64,000 nt of DNA from Dendrophyllia cribrosa (taxonomy: Eukaryota; Cnidaria; Anthozoa; Scleractinia; Dendrophylliidae): the NCBI GenBank assembly GCA_024195265.1, contig JAJLRJ010000010.1, positions 18,234,193-18,298,192 of the forward strand, in the 5' to 3' direction. The notes beneath the pieces were generated by a model. That model was given only the letters and a program-made list of their open reading frames with translations. It did not search any database and had not been told where the DNA came from. Each line of letters opens with the position of its first letter. Position 1 is the first letter of the stretch. Shown piece after piece: positions 35,915 through 47,692 of the stretch. The position numbers were made by a program, and so were the translations under genes.

Positions 35915-37205
35915 CTTATTGCTGTGTTTACATCAGCACCAAAACATGTTTCCTGTAAACATGTTAATTTGCAATTTCATTGTTGACAAAAGTTGTTAAT
36001 TTTAAAACGTTTCATGCCTGGTTCTATAGGTTCTATAATTTATGCTGTTTAATGGAACAGGGATAAGCCTACACACAATCTTTGTAATTACATATGAACC
36101 AAAAAAAAAGTAAAGCTCAAAGTTGCTGTTGCATGATTTTGTGGTTTAATCTCACCGGATAAGAATGGTATTCTATATACACAGGAAAAGTTGGAAATTT
36201 TAGAAAACGTAATAAAAATAGGTTGTTTGTTTATTATATGTTGACTTCGCAGACGCTAGGCTGCACTCCGCGCGGTAATTAGGATAACACTCTGAAGAAA
36301 CAGTGAAGCCTGGAAAAAACTTATTATTGATGGCAAAATCAAAGCATTTTTAATTTAAACCCTTGTAGAAAAGGTGCCGGGATCTTGCTTGATCTTCTTG
36401 CCGGGAGTCCCGCCCCGATTTTTACAGCAGTAACCACATGCAGTCCTTGACTGCCCATTTAAATAAAGTGTGATAAAATTGATTTACTATCAACACAAAT
36501 GTGTTTATTGTTCCATATGATTGTGTCCGCTTTAGTGTTGTTGTCCAGACATTAAACGCTGACAACTGTTGCTGCAGAATGCTCAGCGAAAATGTAGAAA
36601 CATTCCTCGAAAAATTTGGGTAGTTGTATTGGAAGTTTCTTGATGTCAAACCCACAACCTAAAATCATTTTGCCTCCAACTGGTTTTAAATAATGTAGGA
36701 GAATTGTTTTCCAACTGCTTTGTTGCGACTCAACAATGTTTTTGATTTGCTGATTTTGATTTTGAGGAGCGAATTTTTTAATTGCCGAAGATATTTCACT
36801 GAAACAAAATGAAACATTGGTGAACTTTCCTGCCGAAAATACAAAGTACTAGTACTTTTCAACATCTCCAAATGGCAGGGAAAGCGGCAGTGGGGGAAGA
36901 ATACAAGAAAACACGATAATTGATCTCCCACTGTTGCTTTCACTTGGAGAAAAAAGGTTTTGTTGCATGAGAACAATCTTGCAATTAATCGTCATAACAA
37001 TGTGTGACCAAAAAGGGCCATGACACGAAAATAATATTCCTGGGAATATTTACATAACAAGCTGTCCAAAGGCACAACTTAGGCACAGCGTAGGCACAAT
37101 TTACTCACGGAAAAAAAAAACACAGTAGTCATGCACACTTTATGCACAACTTGGGCCCACTTTATGCACCTACACACAACAAAATGTATTTTTGTGAAAA
37201 ATAAA
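35915..37205 (+). other. Intronic DNA with a dispersed repeat
   Basis: No gene. The part 36780-36860, on the minus strand, resembles 47380-47420 (shared text ctttgtatttt.ggcaggaaagtt and accaatgttt), so it belongs to an unclassified dispersed repeat. Words like TTAGGCACA recur at 37080-37170. Confidence 0.4.
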
Positions 37206-38459
37206 TGAAGGGGTCGGGGCATAACCAGCCTATGTTGCTTTTTGAGCGTTTTTACTTTTTTTCTCGCTCAGATTTGCCTAATTTTATCATACAACGAATA
37301 ATATCACAAACCCTTGTCGAATTTGCACTAATCCTAAGAAACTGGACTAATTTCACCTGAAAAAAAGCAGAGTTCTAGTCTTCTAGTGGTTGTTTACATT
37401 CAGAGCATAATTTTGACGCCATTACAGCAGATTTGCCGTGAGAATATGCGACTGCAATACTCCTGACCCGCACCAACGACATGAACGAAAATACCGTTAT
37501 TTACGTGCGCCTGGTTCGTTATTGATCGCGAGCTCGCTACGGCAAACACATCGTCTGTAGCGTGCGTATGAGCCAATATGTTTAAGGCCCGTCCGGTAAT
37601 TGAAGGACATCATTAAGTCCGGAAATCCGTAAGTCTCTAGCACCTCTCAAAGAAACGAGTCGTGTTTCTTGCCTAAATCTCTATTTCACGCTGGAGGTGA
37701 AAATAGACATTGGTGGACGAGGCGAGCCAGCGGGAAAGTCAGGAATCACTTCGGATCAGGAAAGGGGCAGCGTTGTGAGTTGTGGGCCATTTCCCATCCC
37801 GTGCCGTAGTCGAAATGCCCGATATCCGAAGTGCTTCGAGACTTATAATATTTTCCGTATTTCGTTTGGCGGACATTCCGTTTTCGTTTTTGCCATTGAT
37901 ATCCCGACATGCTTTGCGACAGTGGCAGATAGGTCGGCTTTGCGTGGTCGGCGGGAGAATGAAATACAGCATTGGGCAGCTCAAAGTGAGTTCTTGCGGC
38001 CGGGTGAAATTCAGCAAGGCGGGCAAAGACTATGAGCGGGCAGCGGAGGACTGGGAGTGCTTCTTAAAGAAGGTCCGTAACGATAAGGGAGATGGCGCGA
38101 ATCTAAGTGGCTGACTATCGGTGATAAAAATGAAGCGATTTTGAGGGAATGAACTTCGGGATTTATTTTTCTTGAGCGGGATTCAGCGGTACGGGCCCAA
38201 ACTTGGCCATCTGAAGTGAAAAATCAGCGTAAAATCCAGAAATTCGGGTAAACCATGGGATTCATTTCTTCGAGCGGGATTCAGCGGGAGACTTGCAGAT
38301 TTTTTTTTGCATACGTTAATTCTCGAAAACGACGGGAAAAAACAACAGAAAAAAATCTGAACGATGTTTTGCAACTAATTTGTAGTTCACATGCCAAAAA
38401 TGGACAAATCTGAGTGAGAAAAGCAACATAGGGTCGATATGCCCCGAGCCCTTCAAATG
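37206..38459. mobile_element. Inverted-repeat element, TGAAGGG family (full-length copy)
   Basis: The left end TGAAGGGGTCGGGGCAT with CCTATGTTGCTTTT and CTCAGATTTG is mirrored at the right end (38390-38459, AAATCTGAGTGAGAAAAGCA to CCCTTCA). A second copy is split around the LINE at 25978. Part of its interior (about 37900-37950) recurs on the minus strand at about 50885-50935. Open frames inside show no known domain. The target duplication is not clear. Confidence 0.72.
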
Positions 38460-39116
38460 CTGTCTAACCGTGAAAATTTGATTGTAGTTTGAATATGGAT
38501 CATTTTCCAAATTGAAAACTGTTACCCCAGGAAATAAGCTGAACTTATGCGCATTTCGAAAGTCTTTTGTTTTTTTATCAAAAGGAACGGAACTAAAACC
38601 ACAATCAATTTTGAAAATTTCCGACCAGGTTGTTTTTGTGGGTACGTAATATTGGGTTATCTTGCTGCAAATTTCTATAAATTTATAGTCATTCTTAAAA
38701 TATGTAAATGCTCATTAGCTATTGGCTGCGGCCACACTGGAGTAGTTAACCGGGTTATTTCCAATTAATTAATTAAAAATTCTGTATATTTCTGGGTTGG
38801 GGTGTGCCGCTGGGACTCTGAAATCCTTACCCTATACCAGACCATGTTCAGCTGATTTTGCAACCCTATACTAGACTAGACAACAGAAATCCCTGCCCTA
38901 TCCCAGACTGGCTACTTTCAGAACTGTATCACAATCAGTGTTTTTATGGAAAACCATCTGTCAACAATGTTACTGCTATGAATTTATTCCCATTTAGTGA
39001 AGGCTCTTTCTCTTCCGACACTATTCTGACTTCCTATTCTGAGATTTAATTCTTCATACCACTGATCAGTTTCCGGCAAATGATACTCTATTCTAGACTA
39101 ATTAAACTCTTTGATT

Positions 39117-39523
39117 GTTATACACCGAATGCAAATATGGCTGCCAGGCAATTTTTTGTTTGGCCAAGTTTTCAGAGAAATTAATAATATCATGTAAACA
39201 AGTGCTGCTAACTAAAGTGTATTATCTTGCAAAGTTTGAGTGTTTTTGGTTTAACGGTTGCAAAGTTATGGCTCACTGTAATTTTAAGCTTTTGTATGAG
39301 AAAAGACATTCTATCCTGACTAGCCTCGCTTTCATGTTTTTCCCAAAATTTGATTGCCTATAACTTCTCCTAAAATAAGAATAATTTTTTATGGTCTTGA
39401 AAATGCACACAATGACTTATTTTGACCTGATCTTTATCATTATTCAATTGCTTTTCTTTTCTTGAGAACCTGTCCAAACAAAAAATTGTTGGACGGCCAT
39501 ATTTGCATTTGGTGTATATGTTG
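39117..39523. mobile_element. MITE with TACACCGAATGCAAATATGG ends
   Basis: The 5' part TACACCGAATGCAAATATGG and CAATTTTTTGTTTGG is mirrored at 39479-39523 as CCAAACAAAAAATTG and CCATATTTGCATTTGGTGTA. TA on both sides suggests a TA target (Tc1/mariner-like) but this is weak. It is non-coding. Confidence 0.65.
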
Positions 39524-39689
39524 TGGGTCAAAATTTACCTTTGGTTCAAAATTTTTTGAACTGGGTCCAAATTTTTCAAACTGGTTTGTCTATCAACTGT
39601 CTAAAAAGGGATTTTTATGAGGTGTGGTTAAAAAAATAGGGGCTTGGCTTTTTTAGGGGGGTCTAAAAAGAATGGTAAGAAAAAGAATG

Positions 39690-39797
39690 GCAGACAATTT
39701 CCCTCCCTACCCATATCCTTTCTGTACACCCCCCTCACCTCACTTACCCTCTCCCCTACCCTCCTGCCCTCCCCTCCCCTGCCCTGCCCTGCCCTGT
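39690..39797 (+). repeat. Pyrimidine-rich CCCTCCCCTGCCCTG tract
   Basis: About 100 bases of C/T-rich low-complexity sequence with CCCTGCCCTG repeats end at tgtgtttag. It could be a polypyrimidine acceptor tract of the relic coding unit, but nothing proves that. Confidence 0.65.
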
Positions 39798-41695
39798 GTT
39801 TAGCTTCAAAGCTCACAGAGAAGTCAAGCAGCACCCTGATGCAGAAGAACCAGGCCTCCAAGCAGACCAGGAAGAAAAGTCAGAGAGTCAATTCAACGAT
39901 CAGTGGCAAGCAAAAAGATGCAAGATTGTCTCCAACCAGTCTATCTACAATGAAAAGATGGTCCAGCAAATAACCGAAAAAGAGCAGGCTAAAAACATCT
40001 TCAAAGTTGAAGATATCAGGGCTCGAAATTGCGACTAACTGGTCGCCAATGCGACCAAAAATTGAGTGCTGGCGACTAGATTTTCGGAACTGGTCGCCAG
40101 CTAGCGACTCACGTTTTGTCCGACAACCACAAAAAAAAACTTCTGCACTAAAATAAATCTTTTAGTTTATACACCGGCGTATAAGCCGCACTTTTTTGCC
40201 CAAAATGTTTGCTCAAAATCGGGGGTGCGGTTTATTTGCGGTATTAACATCCGCTGAGTTCTGCAAATCATAGTTTATCAATCGTACTTTTTAATTGCAG
40301 TGATATAAGTTGACCAGACTTTGAGAGCCTTTATTTGAGGTGTATAACGTGGAGCAAAACTTATTTAACTTAAGATGACATAGAAAAGTTAGTCTTGTTT
40401 GTCTCACAGAGCTACCAGAGCGCCTCTGAGGCCAAAAATCAAATTGAGCAAAAAGGTCCGCATCGAACACGCAACACACAAACGCGAGCGTTGAGTTTAT
40501 AAATTGTGAAATTTAGCCTCAAATTGTCAAAATACCTGTGTTAAAACAGTGCTCGCTATCTTTGTCGGACATTTTGAAGCTTTTAGCAATGAAGGAACAC
40601 CGAAGACGAACGAAAGAAGCCAAAGAAAGTCTGTAAACAAGCGGCCATCTTGGTTAACCCAATGTCCTCAAGAAATTTGCACGGCTACCAAGCTTGTTGT
40701 GGCCTGAATGAACGGCGGGCAAACGAACGTAGCTGCGATCACAAGTGTGGGTTTTTTTTTCAATACAAGATGATTCGATGGATAGAAGCAAAGTATAGCT
40801 CACGTTTCTTTGAGCCAATTCTCTGACTTACGTTTTTATTTTAAAAAAAAACTCAGTTTCCCCCAAAAATTTGAGCTTCAAACTCGGGGTGCGACTTATC
40901 TGCGAATGTGGCTTTAATTTATATACGCCGGTGTTTACGGTATGTTGTGAAGAGGTAAAAGCAAGGGTAAAGGACCCTTGTTTGTCTAGTTATGAAAACT
41001 ATGAACTCGGAACGTTTTGTGCTTACCTGCATCTCGAAAAACTAAGAACAAACCATCGCTAAAGACATGTCAGCTGTGAACACTGGTAGCTAACTTTCGT
41101 AAGTCTTTCGCCTCCCCTCGCCTCACCTCCCCGCAATTTTTTCGCTCACTTTTCTTCGCGCCTTCCCCAACTATTCGCGCTTTCCCCACTATCTGAACGC
41201 CTGGAACAGGCTAACCTATGATTTTTCTTGCATGCAAAGTAACATTCAAGTGTGTTTTATGTAAGATACATATTGAATAAAATTGGCGACCAAAATTTAC
41301 GATCTGGCGACCAAAATGTTCCCATTAGTCGCCAGTTGGCTTCTGAACGAAAAAGTTAATTTCGAGCCCTGGATATGGTAGCCATTCAAATAGAAAAGTG
41401 TGATAAAGTAACATCGCTTCATCCCAAAATGTTGCTAGGGAAGATTGTCAGTCTTGGCGAGTAAAACTATGCCAAAGTAGTGAATAAATTTAGTGAAAAT
41501 ACACATTTATACAAAGCCCAATCTGTCAAAATAGCCCTTTTTAATTTAAAGAGATGCTCTGAGGTTAAACCCAAAGGGTACACTTTTAGCACTGGCAAGC
41601 AGTGGCCCTTACCTTATATAGAAGCTAACCATTTAAAATCAGTGCTTAGCCCTAATCACAAAACTGAGTGCTTACTGAAATGTGTGACACCTTAA
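39796..41695 (+). pseudogene. Integrase C-terminal-like coding relic, split by a MITE
   Basis: The 5' piece (39796-40016) reads QADQEEKSESQFNDQWQAKR and MVQQITEKEQAKNIFKVED. After the MITE the text MVAIQIEKCDKVTSLHPKML, LGKIVSLGE continues, then a stop and a further frame to 41695. With the MITE and one copy of its GATAT duplication left out, the frame is continuous across the site. The pattern resembles the beta-rich C-terminal part of gypsy or Ginger-type integrases (weak recall). It may equally be an unrecognised transposon protein. Confidence 0.45.
40017..41371. mobile_element. hAT-type MITE, CAGGGCTCGAAATT family (copy 1)
   Basis: 1355 bp with inverted ends CAGGGCTCGAAATT...AATTTCGAGCCCTG, flanked by GATAT (40012-40016 and 41372-41376). 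Subterminal text repeats GGCGACCAAAAT and GTCGCCAG words. The interior carries ATACACCGGCGTATAAGCCGC near 40172 and an inverted version near 40920, suggesting an older nested piece. A shared core (about 40520-40900) also occurs in other families here. It has about 100 bp (41105-41205) that copy 2 lacks. Confidence 0.93.
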
Positions 41696-41885
41696 TGTCA
41701 CAAGTTTATTTTACACACAGTAGTTTACAGGCAGAAGTACAAATAAATGAGATTGAGCTAATTATTTAAAAATTTCAAACCAGTTCAAAAAATTTTGAAC
41801 CAAGGCAAATTTTGACCCACAACATATACCCCATCCCAGACACTAAACTGCTTGAAAACCATACCCTTCACAGCAGCATATAGCT

Positions 41886-42297
41886 TAGACTTGCCACAAG
41901 TCGACCTCACAAGTTTCACAGTGAAGCGAGCGAAGCGAGGTTTTGAGGCCGCGAAGCGGCCGAGCGAGTGACGAAGTCGCGGGGATTTGACTTGTCTCGC
42001 TTGAAGGGTTTTCATTTGCGTTTCGCGCCAAAAATGGGGAGTGGCGTGACTTGTCAATGTCATCGATTATTGTTTCACAACCGTCCCCATTGTTCAATTT
42101 CAATCGCAAGTCACGTTTCATTGCGCCCAACACCTTGTGATTGACAGTTCTGTCCCCAAGGGCTACTCTCGGCTACTCTGATTGGTCTAAGCGCAGCGAC
42201 CCGTTTTTGGGTCGCTAAAAATGGCGCCAATCAAGTGTGAAAAGTCCTTCGTCCAGCGGGCTATAAATATAAGACGAAGGACTTTATTGAAAGTCTA
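41886..42297. mobile_element. Mutator-type MITE with 9-bp target duplication (copy 1)
   Basis: 412 bp with ends TAGACTTGCC...GAAAGTCTA, flanked by CATATAGCT on both sides (41877-41885 and 42298-42306). 9-bp duplications are characteristic of MULE elements. It contains the GC-richer repeat GAAGCGAGCGAAGCGAGG, CGCGAAGCGGCCGAGCGAG and a CGAAGGACTTTATTG end. Confidence 0.88.
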
Positions 42298-42329
42298 CAT
42301 ATAGCTTATATTTGAGAGTCCCCCGCCCC

Positions 42330-42590
42330 CAATCCCCCCTGTCAAAAATTCAGCTTCTCGCTAATAGATTTCAAAGTTTCTTCAAAGAAGTAATTAAAGT
42401 AAAGTCAACACCTAGAATTTTAACTGCCTTCTTAGCGGTTATATTTCTAGTAAAGTTAATTCCCAATAACATTACTTCTGTCTTTTCGTAATTAATTTTT
42501 AGGCCAGAACATAAAGTTAAACATTCGATGGTATCAAATAGAGCATCAAACGAGGTGCAGTCTCTAAGAAAAGATCTTCATTATGCACTA
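42330..42590 (-). pseudogene. LINE reverse transcriptase fragment (after the YADD region)
   Basis: On the minus strand the text reads FLRDCTSFDALFDTIECLTL then CSGLKINYEKTEVMLLGINF and later KAVKILGVDF. This is the RT segment just after the catalytic YADD in L1/Tx1-like LINEs. The YADD itself is missing. It is probably from the same LINE as 43489-43700. Confidence 0.78.
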
Positions 42591-42597
42591 GAGTTCC

Positions 42598-43480
42598 CTT
42601 AATTATTAATTTAAGGAAGCTCATAAGAGTTTCTCGCTTTCAATAGTGTGTCTAAATGATGAAATATTTAAAAATAACGCAACCGGTGATATGGACAACT
42701 CTTGAATATCTATATGACGTTATTATCAGGCAATACTTTAACGGTGCTTATGACATCATAGCCATTACCATGGCAACAGTACAGCTCTCTGAAAAGAGCC
42801 TCTAAAACCCAGTTTTCGCAAATTATATTTAAAACCAATTTGGTGACCTATTAGTTTTTTTTTCTCAATTTGGAAAGCACAGCTTATTTTCTTTTCTTTT
42901 TGGCACTATAACAAAAATCTATCTAGTGGAATTCAAGAAATTTCCAAAAAGGTGGTTGTCAGATAAAAAAAATTCCACTAGATAATTTTTCTCAAACTTT
43001 TGTTTAAGATAGGAAATTCCAAATGCTGCTTGCATACAGAAAATCAGGAAAGGTCACTGAACAAACTTTCGAGATAAAAAGGAATAATTATTCTATGCGC
43101 GATTTATTTCCAGTGCGTAGTATTTTCATTTCCAGTGAGCTGCGCGTGCTTCTTTTTGAAAGGAAAATCAGCTGACGCATGTGTCAATGAATGACGAGTG
43201 CATGTCACGCGCGCTCGAACTGAAAACCTTTTCTAGCCTCCTTATATAATTGAGAGAATTCATTTATAAAATGTCTTTATTAAGGCATGTGTTAATAGCT
43301 AAAATTTCCAAACAAATTATGAATATAAAACTAGCAATAATCACAGATTATGGAGATGCGTTCGAAGGAATGTCTGGTGGAAATGAGCCCCTGAAAAAAA
43401 AAAACAATAGGGGCGGCCATTTGGAAGACCGGCCAGCAAAAAATCTCAAATTTTACTGCACATAAACCACAGGACAACCA
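42598..43480 (+). other. Unidentified DNA between two LINE fragments
   Basis: About 880 bases separate the two minus-strand RT fragments. They include TCTAGTGGAATTCAAGAAAT with a mirrored TTCCACTAGATAA at about 42925-42985, and no coding similarity. They may be an insertion that split the LINE or the result of a rearrangement. Confidence 0.4.
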
Positions 43481-43488
43481 ACACGAAA

Positions 43489-43700
43489 TTAGGATTGCGT
43501 TCTTTGAACGCGATAATATGGTGATAGTGGATTGCCTTGTCTGACACCTTGAAGAACTTGTAAGGGGGTTATTGTATAACCATTGTTTATAAATGTACTA
43601 AAAATGTTTTTATAAAATGTTTGTATCAGGGAAGGGCCATAAAAAAGAAATAATGTATTAGAGACTAACATCAAAATATTATGTTTATTAATCATTTAAT
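43489..43700 (-). pseudogene. LINE reverse transcriptase fragment (before the YADD region)
   Basis: The minus-strand frame contains GPSLIQTFYKNIFSTFINNG and QVLQGVRQGNPLSPY, the RT block preceding YADD (compare GVRQGCPLS in the LINE at 27367). The frame leaves the homology after SPY. It ends 30 bases before the acceptor of exon 15 but on the other strand. Confidence 0.82.
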
Positions 43701-43729
43701 ATATTATTTTATGGTTACATTTCAAACAG

Positions 43730-43802
43730 ATGATAACATGGATAAGGGAAAGGAACTTCAAGTAGTGGAACAAACTCTGATGCCACACTTGGAAAGTGTC
43801 TT
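43730..43802 (+). CDS. ARHGEF12: RhoGEF exon 15: helical linker after RGSL
   Basis: A 73-bp exon (phase 1 in, 2 out), acceptor ttcaaacag, donor GTCTT|gtaagt. It encodes DDNMDKGKELQVVEQTLM then PHLESV. It lies where LARG has a long charged helix between RGSL and the next conserved helix. Confidence 0.8.
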
Positions 43803-44823
43803 GTAAGTTCATTTGTAATCTGTTTTATTATCGTTTTACCAGTGATATCCTCTGTTTTCTCAATTTTTTTTTTCATAAAAATTTTATGTTTCTAAATTTG
43901 ATATTTAATGTGACCTCTCACGTGAAAACGTACACTAACGACTATCTGTTAAAACAGCTAAAATAAACGGCTAATAACGGATAACAAACGGATATCAAAA
44001 GTGTTAAAACGGTTTCTCGGGTCGTTTGAATGGCCACACAAAATTTTAAATGGATACACTGAAGCGTTTTTAATGGGAAAGCAAACGCAAAAGGCAAAGT
44101 GTTTAAACAGGTAACGAAACTGCTCAGCCAGCATTAATAACAGCCTATGCGTTGATTCAGAATGACTGATAAAAGAAGCGCTTTACATTTGGCTATGGAT
44201 CTTTCAATTTATAAAAAATCAATACATAAAAACATTTCTAAGCTTATTCAGTCTTGCATTGCTGACCTGACAAAATACTACCACATGCTTAAGACTGTTT
44301 AATCGGCACGAGGAAAACGAGGCAAATAATCTTCTCATTTTCACTGTCTATGGTATTTGAACTATTCAGGAATCGAGAAACAATATTACTAACCGGGCTT
44401 TTAGTGGATAAAAGAAACATAATTTAAAAAGTTAACCTTTAACTTTCTTCTTTGAACCATACTAAAAGCTTCAAGCAATTGCTCGATCGCAAACGCTCAT
44501 GTCCAGAGCACTCCGTGTGTTACATCATACCAAAGCAACCAATGACCTGTAGAGACCTCCGTGTCACGTTTCCAGTTGTATTTGCTTATGCAATAACTCT
44601 GTCACGTGCTCTAAACAAACATGGCGGCTTTTGAGGTTCCAAATTATGCAAATCCTTTCAAAGCTGATCATGAAGCATTAAATTTGAAAGGAAGCTTTTG
44701 CCAAGATGCATGTCCACCTAGAAGTTCTGCACAGAAAGTATAAAAAGTTTGAAAAATACCACGTAGAATTTTGATTGTAACTCAAATGTATCTTACAATA
44801 ATAATTTAATTTAGTTCTAAGGC
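43803..44823 (+). other. Intronic DNA with GTTAAAACG-like words
   Basis: No gene. From 43925 to 44130 words such as TTAAAACGG, AACGGATA and AAACGG recur; similar words return at 45130-45290. They may mark the two ends of an older element that received the MULE MITE at 44824, but I could not define bounds. Confidence 0.35.
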
Positions 44824-44973
44824 TAGACTTGCCACAAGTCGACCTCACGAGTTTCACAGTAAAGCGAGCGAAGCGAGCTTTTGAGGCCGCGAAGCGGCTG
44901 AGCGAGCGACGAAGTCGCAAGAGGTAGACCCTCGTCTGGCGGGCTATAAACGAGGGACTTTATTGAAAGTCTA
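44824..44973. mobile_element. Mutator-type MITE with 9-bp target duplication (copy 2)
   Basis: 150 bp with ends TAGACTTGCC...GAAAGTCTA, flanked by TTCTAAGGC on both sides (44815-44823 and 44974-44982). It is a shorter version of the element at 41886, sharing GCCACAAGTCGACCTCAC and GCGAGCGAAGCGAGC. Confidence 0.9.
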
Positions 44974-45825
44974 TTCTAAGGCATGAGTTGGTTCAATTAA
45001 ATGTCAAGGCAAATGAAGGAAAGAAAGGTTTGGAATTAAGACAATAAGACATTTTTTAATCGTTTTACGGCATGTCAACTAACCGAAACTTTAAGATAGA
45101 TTACTGTTATAACGGCATAGTTATGATATACAACTTAACGCTACAGCGTTAAAACGGTTTATAATGGAAAACGTAACGAATAATGTTAACTATTAAAACG
45201 CTTTGTGGCTAAAAAACTAATAGATTAGGCTTACCATTAAAACGCCTTATGGTAAGATGGATGGTGTTTGCCGTTAAAATGACGTGTTAAAAAGTGAACA
45301 GATTGTTGAACAGATTGAATGGATGATTAAAGTGTTAAACTGGTTGTTTTGCCAAATTTTGGAGCATTTTATAGCCAAGATACAGATCCTGCACTGGCTG
45401 ATAGAGCACTGTGCTCACAGAATGCATAAATATCTAATTATGCAAGTCACTTTGAATGGTCATGGCATATGTTCATCTCTACAGCATCCATATGCCAGAA
45501 TCTTAGATCAGGTTATGATTACAATTTTTCATAGTGCTCCAGCAACAGTATTGTGCAAAATTAATGCAAACGAAATTCGACTAATATCACGATATCTCGG
45601 CAAAATTGAGCAAAATTTTGTTTGAAACATTATAGCGCTTTTTTTTTTTTCGGATATCCATTGTTCCAGTTGTCGCAAGATTTTGATAAGTTGTGTGAAA
45701 ATCCGCGAAATATTGATTAATTGATAGATTTTTCTCTTGCAACAAATTGAAAAGAAACTGTTGCATAAAACCTTTTTCTCCAAGCGACAACGACAGCGGG
45801 AGATCGATTATCATATTTACTTGTA

Positions 45826-46906
45826 CAGGGCTCGAAATTGCGACTAACTGGTCGCCAATGCGACCAAAAATTGAGTGCTGGCGACTAGATTTTCGGAACT
45901 GGTCGCCAGCTGGCGACTCACGTTTTGTCCGATAACCACAAAAAAAACTTCTGCACTAAAACAAATCTTTTAGTTTATACACCGGCGTATAAGCCGCGCT
46001 TTTGTGCCCAAAATGTTTGCTCAAAATCGGGGGTGCGGACATCCGCTGAGTTCTGAGTTCTTTCCAGTGATATATGTTGACCAGACTTTGAGAGCCTTTA
46101 TTTGAGGTGTATAATGTGGAGCAAAACTTATATAGCCTGAAATTGTCAAAATACCTGTGTTAAAACAGTACTCGCTATTTTTGTCGGACATTTTGAAGCT
46201 TTTAGCAATGAAGGAACACCGAAGACGAACGAGAAAGAAGCCGAAGAAAGTCTGTAAACAAGCGGCCATCTTGGTTAACCCAATGTCCTCAAAAAATTTG
46301 AACGGCTACCAAGCTTGTTGTGGCCTGAACGAACGGCGGGCAAACGAACGTAGCTGCGATCAAAAGTGTGGGTTTTTTTTTCAATACAGGATGATTCGAT
46401 GGATAGAAGCAAAGTATAGCTCACGTTTCTTAGAGCCAATTCTCTGACTTACGTTTTTATTTAAGAAAAAACCTTTTTTCCCCAAAATTTGAGCTTCAAA
46501 CTCGGGGTGCGGCTTATCTGCGAGTGCGGCTTTAATTTATGTACGCCGGTGTTTACGGTATGTTGTGAAGAGGTAAAAGCAAGGGTAAAGGACCCTTGTT
46601 TGTCTAGTTATGAAAACTATGAACTCGGAACGTTTTGTGCTTACCTGCATCTCGAAAAACTAAGAACAAACCATCGCTAAAGACATGTCAGCTGTGAACA
46701 CTGGTAATAAGCTAACTTTCGTAAGTCTTTCCTATGCTGCTTCTTTCTACCTATGATTTTTCTTGCATGCAAAGTAACATTTAAGTGTGTTTTATATAAG
46801 ATACATATTGAATAAAATTGGCAACCAAAATTTACGATCTGGCGACCAAAATGTTCCCATTAGTCGCCAGTTGGCTCCTGAACGAAAAAGTTAATTTCGA
46901 GCCCTG
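45826..46906. mobile_element. hAT-type MITE, CAGGGCTCGAAATT family (copy 2)
   Basis: 1081 bp, same family and orientation as 40017-41371, flanked by TTGTA (45821-45825 and 46907-46911). The shared core (46140-46460) and the CACCGGCGTATAAGCCGC inverted pair (45978 and about 46540) are present. It is shorter than copy 1 by deletions near the left core and the right end. Confidence 0.93.
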
Positions 46907-46911
46907 TTGTA

Positions 46912-47654
46912 TATTACCTTGCCGCTTTCCTGCCACTTTTCCAGCTGTTTGGAGATGTAGTATTAATAGTACTAGAATTATTTCTGATCATGTGTACGTC
47001 TACACTAAGTGAATATCAAAGGCAGTGAATTAGTAAAATTATGAACTTTAATTATATAATGTTACCAATTTTCAGTAGCCTCGCAAACGCAACCACACAA
47101 CATTGTTTTGATTAATCTTGTCAGCATTAATTAAGCGCTAAAGTTTAATATACACGGAAAAATACTTTCTAACATTCAAAAAGTTGTTCAAGGAAATTGA
47201 TTTTACCGTTCGATTTGGGTTTATAAAAGGAATGGGCATTTTATCCAATGGATACGATGTCTGGTGTTTTCACACCTTGGTCAAATTTCAGCAAAAATTT
47301 GCATACTTTTTCATGCAGATTAAATTTCATGTGAAGCGAAATGAAACAATCATTGCTTTGGCGAACTGGTGCTGCAATGCTTTGTATTTTTGGCAGGAAA
47401 GTTTACCAATGTTTCGGCGATTAGAAAATTTACTCAAGTTGATAGAAACATTTGTATTTTTGAGGCGTAAAAAATATATTGAAAAGCTCGGACATTTTGT
47501 TTTCGACAAAAGTTATTTTTGACCTGAAATCTTGAAACCATATTTTGTGTAGAGCCACCTGGACGGCACGGCAATTCATAAGCTGTTTGAAAGTTTGGTT
47601 TGCATTCATTGCTGTGAATCCGGAAACGAAATATTGTTTGGCTCTCCGAAATAT
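46912..47654 (+). other. Intronic DNA with an unclassified dispersed repeat
   Basis: 47340-47460 is similar to the minus strand of 36780-36860. Short open frames on both strands here do not resemble known proteins. Confidence 0.35.
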
Positions 47655-47692
47655 CATTACACATACATGCATGCATACATGCATACATACAT
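47655..47692 (+). repeat. CATA/CATG microsatellite
   Basis: Repeated ACATACATGCATGCATACAT-type sequence followed by ACTTTATTTATACTC. Read on the minus strand this could be a simple-repeat tail of a retroposon. Confidence 0.75.

Larger units (their letters stand above)
39517..41836. mobile_element. Inverted-repeat-bounded relic with an integrase-like coding piece
   Basis: TTGTGGGTCAAAATTT, TTGGTTCAAAATTTTTTGAA and CTGG at 39525-39590 are mirrored at 41770-41830. Inside are the coding relic described next and the hAT MITE at 40017-41371. The bounds are those of the inverted repeats; the family is not identified. Confidence 0.55.

Noticed and set aside
37697..38114. Overlapping 95-112-codon frames
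   Set aside because: They lie inside the TGAAGGG inverted-repeat element on both strands and have no motif.
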